Source: Porpolomopsis calyptriformis (taxonomy: Eukaryota; Basidiomycota; Agaricomycetes; Agaricales; Hygrophoraceae). From it: a DNA stretch of 64,000 nucleotides. The notes beneath the pieces are model-generated. The model saw only the letters and a list, made by a program, of their open reading frames with translations, was not told the origin of the DNA and did no database searches. Below, in pieces: positions 54,991 through 64,000 of the stretch. The position numbers and the translations under genes were made by a program. How positions within the stretch are numbered: position 1 is the first letter of the stretch; every line of letters starts with the position of its first letter. The stretch covers positions 1,054,001 to 1,118,000 of the forward strand of contig OX621169.1 of assembly GCA_951640195.1 (NCBI GenBank), read 5' to 3'.

Positions 54991-55037
54991 CGTGACAAAC
55001 GTGACCACCATCACGCGTTTTTGAGTTGGAGCGTGAC
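54991..55037 (+). promoter_or_regulatory. Three CGTGAC words upstream of STU2
   Basis: CGTGAC begins at 54991, 55000 and 55032 in the 138-base gap between the APC5 stop and the STU2 ATG (55082). The words are the 3' six bases of the CACGTGAC octamer seen upstream of other genes. Confidence 0.5.
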
Positions 55038-55081
55038 GTGCAGTTGGACTTTAACCACCAGACACAAGATCCGCTGCGGGT

Positions 55082-58000
55082 ATGGACGGCCCTCCACCTC
55101 AGGAAGAAGATTTCACGACCATCCCAATATCTGATCGCATTACTCACAAAAACTGGAAGGCTCGCGTAAATGCTTATGAATCTTTGATCAAGACCTTCCA
55201 AACAACTCCGTCCGATACTGATCCAGCATTCAAGCCTTACATTAACAACCACGACTTGCTTAAGAGGATTGCATCGGATTCCAATGCAGTCGCTCAGGAG
55301 AAAGGCGTTGAGTGCTTAGCGGTCCTCGTGAAGTTTGCGGGACAGACCGCAGCAAAGACGAGGGAAGCTGTACTTCCCGTCTTGGTTGACAAATGTTTCG
55401 GCTCGTCAAGAGTGGGCACAAGGAATCAGGCTGTGGAGTTGGCTTTGCAATACGTTGAAGTTGAGAACGGTGGCGCAGGGGTTGTCGTACGTACAATGTC
55501 TTTCTCGGCGAATGGGCTACTAATCCTCGCTCAGGCTAATATCCTCCCCGGATTGGATGCAAAGCAACCGAAAACGGTTGCTGGCTGTGTTACTGCTTTA
55601 AGAGAAATAACCAAGTGAGTCCGATCGATCAACAGCCTCTTTGCCATACACGGAATCTGCGGGAAGTTGTAAGACGATGAATAATGCACATCTGTTGTTC
55701 ATATCTTCCGTGGTGGTGTTCAGGACACCTCTTATTTTGGTTCCTGTTCGAATACGTCGACCCCTGATCTTTGTTTCGTACTTTGTTATCGAATTATTCA
55801 CCTTTTGATTTCCAGGCGTTTTGGCCTCCAAGTAACACCTAGTCCCCCTGTGCTGAAAGCTCTTCCCAAAATATTTTCGCATAACGACAAGACCGTGCGC
55901 GCTGAAGGCACGCTCCTTACGCACACGCTGTATTGCTACATGGGCCCCGCTATTGAGCCTTGGCTTGCCGATTTAAAACCGGTTCAGGTGAAGGAGCTGA
56001 AGGAGACCTTTGAAACCATGGAAAAGGAAGGGAAAGGGAAAGGCTCTTTGAAACCTGAAAGACTGACACGAGCTCAAGCAAGAGAAGCCGAGGAACGCGA
56101 GGCTCTTGGAAACGAGGCATCTGCAGTCGATCAACCCGAAGAAGGCAGGTCTTCTACCTGTTTTATAAAAGTTTCAGAACTGATCCTTTCATGCAGAGTT
56201 GGAACCTCCAGATCCCCGCATGTTCGCAGAGCCAGTTGATATAGTGCCCAAACTTCCATCATCCCTCCAGACTTTGTTGACTTCTCCGAAATGGAAAGAA
56301 CGCAAGGAAGTTCTAGACGATCTTTCGACCCTCCTTAACGCTACTCCTCGTATTAAAGATGCACCCGAGCTTGGCGAACTGGTCAGGTCACTAGCGACTC
56401 GCATTCAAGGGGATGCAAATATCAGTTGTGTGATGACGGCGGCAGTATGCATGGAGGCCCTCGCAAAGGGTATGACAAAGCCCTTTGCTCGATTTCGTGA
56501 AATCGTGGTGGGCCCTATGCTGGAGAGGATGAAGGAGCGGAAGGCGAATGTCACAGGCGCTATCGGGACAGCATTAGATGCTGTGTTTAATACTGCAAGT
56601 TTTTCTGTCAACAAGTTGCATATGACCCAAAGTTAATTATTTTTGATTTAGACTACCCTGCCGGACATTATACCGGATATCCTACCAGCACTCGGCGCTA
56701 AAAACCCTCAAGTAAAAGAAGGTGCTCTCAAGTTTCTGGGCAGGTGTCTGTCAAGTGCCACAGTACCTATCCAAAATACGCAGATCAAAACCTTATCCGA
56801 ACCGCTCGCCGTATTATTGGAAGACGGGTATGAAGCCGCACGAACTGAAGCTGCGACATGTTTGGGAACATTGATCAAGATGGTGGGGGAGAGACCGATG
56901 AATGCGGTCATGGAAGGACTGGCGGAGGTGAGGAAGGCCAAAGTAAAAGAAGCTTTTGAGAAGGCCACTGTCAAGTGTAAGTTGGGCGCCGGAGGGCCTC
57001 TCAAGGCCTCCGCTCCCCAGCCACTTGCCAAAGATGCTCCTGTGAAGAAGGTAGGAAGCATGAAGCCCGACCCAGCAACCTCCGGCTTGGAAGATGAACA
57101 CCCACCTCAACCGAAGTCAGCTACAAGACCTCCTTCCAAACTGGTAGGTGTGTTCGCGGCTGACGATTAGAAAAGCACTAATTTTGCGTCAAGCTGAAAA
57201 AGCGACCGGTTTCTGTAGCTGCGGGTTCGGCACCTTCAGCCAAGAAACCCACTGCAGCCACTCCTGGACCGTCGAGGCCGCCTAAAAGTACCATGCCACC
57301 AGGAACACTAGATACTTTCAAATACAAGCACACACCTGAAGATGCGGATGTATTGGCTGCCGAACTTATACCATCGAATCTGCTGGTGGATCTCGGTGAT
57401 GCAAATTGGAAAACTAGGTTGGCTGCCCTAGAAGAAATGATGACTTGGGTTGAAAGCGTGATCGCAGAAGTAGATGCTGAGGTCGTCGTGCGAGCTTTGG
57501 CAAAGAAAGGTTGGGGCGAGAAGAACTTTCAGGCAAGTCATAGAATTTAATGATCGTCTTCTTGATGCTATGAAGTCCATTTTGCAGGTATCAGCGAAGT
57601 TATACGGCATTTTGACTCTATTGGCGGAGCGGTCTCCATCCTTTGGAAGATCTTGTCCGGCCCTCTGTGTTAGCCATCTCGCCGAAAAATTAGGGGATAT
57701 GAAGTTGAAGAAACCTGCTGGTGATACACTGTTGGCCTTTGCAGAAAAGACGTCGTTGCAATTTATTTTATGTCAAGGTTCGTTCTGTTCTGATCCTAAG
57801 CCAACCTGGTTTTTAAATCTTGACAGCATACGACCCTCTCTCCAAGCAAAAGGCACCAAAGGTGCTCGCTGATGCCGTGACTTGGATCAACTCCGCCCTC
57901 ATTGAATTTGGCGTTGCTGGTCTGACGCTGCGTGCCCTCATCGAATTTCTCAAAACCGCACTCCAGAATTCTAATGCTGCCGTAAGAACAAGCGCGACTA

Positions 58001-61000
58001 AAACACTCGTTACCCTGAAACTCTTCGCAGGCTCGAGTAAGTTATCAGATATGTAGCGTCGAAGCATTTATAACCGTTGTATCTAGGCATTAAGGACTTT
58101 CTAGAAGATTTGAATTCACAATTGCTAAACACCATCAATGCCGAGTTTGATAAAGTAGAGGGTAGTCCCGCACCAGTACCCACTCGAACCTCGGCCGACG
58201 TGATTGCCGTGGGGGGATCATCAGGTACCAAGAAGGATGCAGTCCCTGGTGTAGACCCCCTGGAAGATTTGTTTCCACGAGTGGAGATCGATAGTCTGCT
58301 CAAAGGTACAACTATCCTGGCCGACTCGAAAAGTGAAGCGTGGAAGACGAAGAAAGAGGCACTGGAGGCATTACAGGCCATTTTGGACCAGGGTGTTAAC
58401 AAGCGATTGAAACCCACTATGGGTATGTCGTTCTCATTCTCGGACTTGATTTTCCCTTAACAGTCTTGCAGGTGAAATAGGACAAGTATTGAAGATGCGC
58501 GTAACGGATACTAACAAAGCCGTACAAGCACTTGCCTTGGATATTATTTCCCGCATCGCTACTGGCATGGGGAAGCCGTTCGAGAAACAAACTCGATTTT
58601 TTGTTCTACCGGTTGCTACCGTTCTCGCCGATCAGAAAGCTTCAATTCGCGCTACAGCCTGCCAAACCTTAACGGCCATTGCAACTGCCTGTGATGGCGT
58701 GGACTCAATGGTTCACAGTCTCACCACTGCATTAGACGCATCGAATCCCATGCAAAAGGCCTCCCTTCTTCAATGGCTAGTAGAGTGGTTCAAGTATCAC
58801 CAACCTTCCCCATCCTTGGATCTCAGTAATTGGGCTACCCCTGTCGTTTCGTCTCTCGACGATCGGAATAGTGATGTTCGGAAAGGTGCTCAGGCCTTAC
58901 TGCCTATATTGATTCTTTGTGCTGGGTTCGATTACGTCTTACAACAGACTAATTCATTGAAACCAGCCTCTAGAACATCAGCAGTTCCCATTATCCAAGC
59001 GGCTCGGTTGGCTGTCCCAACACCAGTGGTGTCATCTTCCACATCCCAGTCGCCTGCATATCCTGCTGCTGCCGTCACACCTACTCCAGCTATTCTTCCA
59101 GATTCTCTAAATGATCCCAATCCTCCTATTGCGAATGCCATTCCTTCTGGAAAACCCACAGGAGTTCGCAGAAAACTCCCTCTGGGTACAAGTCGTCCCG
59201 AGTCGCAAGCAGAAGCCTCCTCCGAATCCCACACCCGCCTTCCCGTCCAGTCTGCTATCGGCGCCTTGAAACGGTTAGGAGCGCAGGCAATATCCTTACA
59301 CAAAGATCCGCCGCCCCAAGTGGCATCCACATTACCCTTCACCTCAACCAATATCGATGCGAGAAAAACTAGATCGGCTAAAGATGGTTCGCGATGGATC
59401 AACGAAGGTGGTTCCACGAGGAAGGACCTCGCGGAGCTTTTACAACACCAAATGGAACCCACTGCTTCCAAGGAACTGGTTACGCGCCTTTTCAGTCACG
59501 ATCATAACGCTGTAAATGATCACATTCACGGACTTTCCGCCATGGTTGATCTGTACTCTCGTGGTGAGACTAACGATGAGATTGAAGAAATCAGATCGGT
59601 GTGCATAGCCAACTTCGATCTTCCACTCAAGTACGCGTCCATTAAGGCTCACGAGCCACAGCCAAATTTGATTTCGAAGTGCCTCGATGTTGTCGAGGCC
59701 GTCTTGGCATTTCTTCGAAACGTTGAGTATCAACTGACTGATTCTGAAGCACTATGTTTTATTCCAACGATGATCTATAAGGTAGGCCAGTATGTTTAGA
59801 TCAGCTAATCCATTCTCTAATATTAATGGAATCAGCTCGGCGATGCTCGGGAACAGGTTCGCGTTCGAGTTCAGCAGATTATGCAAACCCTACCCAAAGT
59901 ATACGCTTACAGCCGGATCTTCCAACTATTACTCGAGCATGGCCTAAAGTCTAAGGTTGCTAAGACCCGCCAAGGTGCTTTGGATGAGATGGCAGGTTTA
60001 TTGAAGCGATCGGGTATGGGTGCATGTGAACCCAGCAAGGCCTTCCCATTGATTGCTTCGATGATTGGCGACAAGGACGCACAAGTCCGAAAGTCGGCCT
60101 TGACAACCTTGAGGTCAGCCCACCTGCTTTGTCTACTTTCCACCTCCCTCATTCTTGACTTTAGCGAGGCATACACTCTAGTTGGGGAAAAAGTCTGGTC
60201 ACTTGTTGGGTCCTTGTCGCCGAAAGATAGAACCCAACTGGAAGAACGGTTACGTCGCGTGGCTGGACCAAGTAGTCCAGATAAACCTGGAGGCCCTGTG
60301 CCTCCCCAAATTGCTCGCTTGACGCCTGGTATATCACGGGCTAACTCCCCGTCCTCCGGATCACGTCCCGGAGCTACTCCCACACCTGCGAGTCCTTCTG
60401 TCGCGCCTGGTTTTTCGAAGCTTGCTCGCCCTGCCTCCCCAGCTCGGAGATCAGATTCACCCAGTTCATTAAATACCGGCCGGCCGATCTCACCAGGGCC
60501 GACTTCCACGTCGAGCATTGCATTACCGTCATCCCCGACTGCTATCGCTCGTCCCAAGAGTATGCTCCCATCCCGCTTAGGACGCCCACGTGCCGCCCCC
60601 ACCCAATTGCCTCCCGGTGTGCCCTCTCAAGTGGACACAAAAGTGCATGAGGGTGTGCCGGCTCGGATAACTAATGGCCATCCGGCGCCAAGGTCCACGG
60701 ACTTGACCGATGGCTTAACTCGACGTACTGACACTGACCCCGTTCAATCAAATGACGCAGACGATATAACTGTCACAATTTCAAGTATACTCAGCAGTGA
60801 TCCAATCCGGAGCGTTGAAGCTTTGAAAAAGATCCAAGGAATTTTGTCAGTTGGACCAGAAGCTGGGCCCTCATCTTCCGAGTATCGTGAATTGGCAGAA
60901 CATACCGAAGGTCTGGTAGAGACGATTACTCTCCAGATGGCGCACGTTTTTGAACGACCAGATGATCTCGTTCACGACGATAACTTTCGACTTGCAAAGC

Positions 61001-62433
61001 ACCTCATTCAGACCCTGAATAACTTTTGTGATCACCCATTCCTTGCAGAGTCCCTTACAGTGAATATTCTTACGTCATTGCTGGAAGAGTTGGCACTGCG
61101 GCTTCTTGAGACAGACGATAGTCGCATCAAGAAAGTGAAGGATTTATCCCGGTTCATCAACATGATCATCCTGCGGTTGTTCGCGACAGGCCGAAGGATG
61201 TCTATTTTTAGGTGAGCGTTGAGCTAACCGAAGAACTTGCGAAGGAAATAACGGTATCCAGAGCTCTTTTTGCACTGCTCCTTCAGATTGTGAAACCATT
61301 TCCAAGTAATGGTACCCTGGCAGATTCCAAGGAGTGCAAGGTAGCAGATCTCGTGTTGAAATGTGTATGGAAACTTGCTCGAACCATACCACAAGATCTG
61401 AGCGAACAACGTCTTGATCCCGTTGAGCTTTTCCCTGCCATCGAACACTTTCTGCAATCAGTGCCCCCAAATGAATGGCGCGCCCGTGCGACGAACCAAG
61501 TCCCTTGCGGAGATATGCCTTTACGAACCATCAAAGTTATCATTCAACATGTTGTCGGTACGTCGCTGTCTACATAATGTGAATTCGTTGGTTTTATTTA
61601 TCTAACGGCCCTCGGAAGCTCATTACGGAGATGAAGTTTATGACTTTCTCTCCGCATCCTTCGACGACCCTTCCGCTACTATCGTGTACCCTTATGTTTA
61701 TCGAATACTCAACTCCAATGCGCGAAGTGGAGGAGAAGCGCCAGCGAAGCGGAATGGGATCTCCCGCGACCGAAACACACGGCCGAACTCGCCAACCCTC
61801 AGTCGCCCAATATCCGCAGCTTCTTTGGCATCTGCTGGAAATCGTCGGTCTACCCAAAGTCATCGAACTAGCCCTAGCATGTCCTCGGCCAACGGACATG
61901 GACGGTTTTCTCCACCCATACAGGAACCCGACCCAGATGCACAATTGCTGAATATTATCGGCCATATCTCCAGTGAAACCACGGGCGCCATGCATAAAGA
62001 GGGCATCACCGAGCTTCACCATTTTTTGAAAGCTTACCCTCACAAGAGACCTCGAGTAGAGAAGATGCTCGAGTCAACTGGTCCCGCATTCCGAAAGTAT
62101 ATCACCCGTGCGTTGGCAACCCGAGCTGCTGAAGACGAGGAGAGAGGGGTTGCTGTTGCTGACACCCTTTCAAGTCCGTGTCAACGTCCTTCATCAAGTG
62201 TTGTAATTTGACCTCACAAGACAGAACTGGAATCGAACTATGAAACTGCGTCGGCTGTTGGTAAACTTGATGCTTCTCCTCGTCGATCAAGAAGTCCGAC
62301 AGAAATGACAAAGACTCAGGACAAATTGCACAGGTTGCATGATATCTTCCAGTATAGATCTAGTACGGTTAGCAATGACTCCTCGCATGGTCGAACTACG
62401 CCGTCTGCAGTATCTTCACCTCCGCCTAGTTGA
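55082..62433 (+). CDS. STU2: XMAP215/ch-TOG-family microtubule polymerase with five TOG domains (Stu2/Alp14)
   Basis: Processive microtubule polymerase at plus ends and spindle poles. TOG-like HEAT arrays follow in order: TOG1 (ITHKNWKARVNAYESLIKTF, 55,100-56,050); TOG2 (SSLQTLLTSPKWKERKEVLD, 56,200-56,970); TOG3 (LVDLGDANWKTRLAALEEMM, 57,290-58,160); TOG4 (LLKGTTILADSKSEAWKTKK, 58,260-59,000); TOG5 (LAELLQHQMEPTASKELVTR, 59,400-60,280). A Ser/Pro/Arg-rich basic linker (60,280-60,700) and a helical C-terminal domain (LVETITLQMAHVFERPDDLV, 60,780-61,700) follow, ending AVSSPPPS-stop at 62431-62433. At least ten introns were traced. Yeast Stu2 and fission-yeast Alp14 have two TOGs, whereas metazoan homologues have five, so this form is the longer type. 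The start is ATG 55082. Confidence 0.92.
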
Positions 62434-62553
62434 CGATTACTATGCGCCTTTCCTTGTTTGTTTTTCGACCCCTTCCATTGTAATATTACCTCATCGTAGA
62501 ATACACCACCTCAGGGATAATTTCAAGCTGCAGAATCTCATTATGTTTATGTA

Positions 62554-62570
62554 ACCGTTTGCGAAACGGT
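62554..62570. repeat. Short inverted repeat before the GT8 gene
   Basis: ACCGTTT-GCG-AAACGGT, a perfect 7-bp stem with a 3-base loop, 16 bases upstream of the GT8 ATG and in the STU2 3' flank. It could be a UTR stem; there is no functional evidence. Confidence 0.5.
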
Positions 62571-62586
62571 GTGAAGTCCTCGTATC

Positions 62587-63656
62587 ATGAACGCCAACTT
62601 CGCCTATGCGACCTTACTCACAAGAGCATCATACCTTCCCGGTACTTTGGTCCTGGAACTGAGTCTCCGACTAGTCGGCTCACGATACCCCCTTGTGGTG
62701 ATGGCTACCCCGGAATTACCTCAAGATGTAAGAGATGTGCTGAAAAAGAGAGGATTGAAAATTGTGGACGTCGATATCCTCCAGCCCCGTGCGGGCGACC
62801 ACTCTTTGAATGAGGGTGATGCCAGGTTCAAGGACACCTGGACCAAACTTAGGTGTGCTTCATGTGGTCACTCCCTGAACGAATGTCTGATTTAATCTCG
62901 AGGGTGTTTGATTTGATTGACTACAAGGTTGGAACTTTCCTTGAAGCAAAGGTCAAATAAATTGCTTATCCGGGGGTAGAGGATAATTCTCCTTGACTCG
63001 GACATGATGGTGATGAAGAATATGGACGAACTGATGGATATTGACCTTGCTGAAGATTGGATAGCTGCCGCGCACGTTTGTGCTTGCAATCCCCGAAAAT
63101 TGGCACATTATCCGGTTGATTGGTAATGCGTTTTGATCACTATGTGAAGCTGTTGTAACTTTTTATGGGTGATAGGACTCCTGAAAACTGTGCTTACACA
63201 TCGGTGGTCCACCCGACGGGACACACGATAGCGCCAGTCATAGCTGACTCGAGTCCTCGCCCATATCGTCTCCTCAATTCGGGCCTGGTTGTCTTGACAC
63301 CGTCCTCAGAACTTGCCAAAGCCATTACTCGCTATCTCGCAACATCCCCTCTTGTTTCCTCCTTCTCGTTCCCTGACCAGGATCTTTTGGCGGCTTTCTT
63401 TGAAGGGAAGTGGAAGCCATTGCCGTGGTGCTACAACGCGCTAAAGACTTTGAGGGTGATCCATAAACCGTTGTGGAGAGATGAAGAGGTGCGGTGTGTG
63501 CACTATATACTGGCGGATAAGCCTTGGAATGATAGAGGGACCGGCGGAGAGTATGAGGAAGTCCACGGCTGGTGGTGGGAGAGGTTTGAGAAACTGGGAA
63601 AGGAAATGAGGGGAACGGAGGAGGAAGGCTGGTCGCTCGTCTGCCGGCGTGAATGA
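62587..63656 (+). CDS. Family 8 glycosyltransferase (glycogenin/galactinol-synthase like)
   Basis: GT8 transferase using a nucleotide-sugar donor. It begins MNANFAYATLLTRASYLPGT, where the segment from YATLLTR onward is the GT-A entry strand. Next are YPLVVMATPELPQDVRDVL, DARFKDTWTKLR, VFDLIDYK and, after a third exon start, RIILLDSDMMVMKNMDELM, with the DxD metal-binding motif as DSD. HVCACNPRKLAHYPVDW, RPYRLLNSGLVVLTPSSELA (NSG binding row) and SFPDQDLLAAFFEGKWKPLP (DQ row) complete the fold, with VRCVHYILADKPW as the terminal metal-binding His region. It ends WSLVCRRE. The acceptor substrate is not predictable from this fragment. It lies 153 bases beyond STU2 on the same strand. Confidence 0.9.
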
Positions 63657-63766
63657 ATGAATCGTTCCAAATTTAGAGTAGCTGATGTCACTGGGGCAGC
63701 AAACCCCATCCATCTGAGTCGAAGTCAAAAGAGTTTACCGGTCTTCCCTTCTCTACCACGGTCACT

Positions 63767-64000
63767 ATGACTATGGCATCCTCAACCGACCGTTCCAAGT
63801 TCACCTACGACTGTGTTCTCCTATTATCCAGGTTCATAACCCAGATATTTTTCAGAGAGGTCCGTCCAAGAGGGGCCTTTAACATCCCTCGCCATGGTCC
63901 AGTCATCTTCGTGGCTGCCCCCCATAATAACCAAGCATGTCTATTCATACTGCGCCCAAGAATGCTCTATTCTTACCCGAATTTAGTTCATGGATCCCGC
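63767..64000 (+). CDS. SCT1: Glycerol-3-phosphate/DHAP acyltransferase, N-terminal part (3' truncated by window)
   Basis: ER membrane acyltransferase for the first step of phospholipid synthesis (Gat1/Sct1 type). The start MTMASSTDRSKFTYDCVLLL is followed by ITQIFFREVRPRGAFNIPRH and GPVIFVAAPHNNQ, the block around the acyltransferase motif. A 53-base intron then follows whose donor is GC (GCATGT, after CAA), ending TTTAG. It joins in frame to a second exon reading FMDP, giving the family's NNQFxDP row. A GT alternative four bases further (GTCTAT) would break that row. The rest lies outside the window. The symbol is by homology; the GAT1 and SCT1 paralogues cannot be told apart from this piece. 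Confidence 0.8.
   Translation, partial: MTMASSTDRSKFTYDCVLLLSRFITQIFFREVRPRGAFNIPRHGPVIFVAAPHNNQACLFILRPRMLYSYPNLVHGSR

Noticed and set aside
59907..60602. 231-codon minus-strand ORF inside STU2
   Set aside because: It lies opposite the well-supported Ser/Pro-rich linker and TOG5 exons and has no recognisable domain.

Overview
The window looks like a compact chromosome segment from a basidiomycete fungus, most likely in Agaricomycotina. The evidence is dense eukaryotic housekeeping genes cut by many roughly 48-60 base introns, and protein families typical of basidiomycetes: a GPI-anchored cupredoxin, a MARVEL-like four-TM protein, a relict NACHT/NLR fragment and a five-TOG XMAP215. The order or genus cannot be fixed from sequence alone. 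There are no phage, plasmid, CRISPR or bacterial operon features. No intact transposon, rRNA or tRNA was recognised. Many exon boundaries were set by hand from splice sites and reading-frame continuity. Several reconstructions give the expected family length (RPT3 417 aa, eIF1 113 aa), which supports the method.

Layout. 0-3 kb: 3' end of a pyrroline-5-carboxylate reductase gene, a gene-poor kilobase holding a 24-bp-stem hairpin, then proteasome ATPase RPT3. 3-9 kb: cap-binding subunit CBC2, an unknown protein, the tri-snRNP 27K protein, eIF1, the mitochondrial carrier HEM25 and a TUG/ASPSCR1-type UBX protein. 9-20 kb: JJJ1, PRP18, FYV7, PPP4R2, a 4-TM protein, cystathionine gamma-synthase (STR2), the GID-complex E3 subunit GID2 and NSA1. 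20-32 kb: the centrin-binding repeat protein SFI1, a decayed NACHT fragment, a polyQ coiled-coil protein, a Gfo/Idh oxidoreductase, aprataxin (HNT3), an armadillo SmgGDS-like protein and the OTU2 deubiquitinase. 32-49 kb: adaptor beta subunit, RMP1, cupredoxin, an Mso1-like protein, sulfide:quinone oxidoreductase, inner-nuclear-membrane SRC1/MAN1, ESCRT-I VPS23/TSG101 and a TEA transcription factor. 49-64 kb: NOC3, APC5, a 7.3-kb XMAP215/STU2 gene, a GT8 glycosyltransferase and the start of a glycerol-3-phosphate acyltransferase.

The genes do not form a single pathway. Five act in ribosome biogenesis (JJJ1, FYV7, NSA1, RMP1, NOC3) and three in nuclear RNA processing (CBC2, SNRNP27, PRP18). 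The organisation is the most striking aspect. Genes alternate strands, and several head-to-head pairs have start codons only 30-55 bases apart. Convergent stops come as close as 15 bases. Several of the tiny promoters carry the same CACGTGAC octamer. At least four introns are of the GC-AG class. No clearly new biological system was found. The best leads are the shared promoter motif, the hairpin region, the GC-AG introns and the 8-base last exon that encodes the proteasome-docking tail of RPT3.
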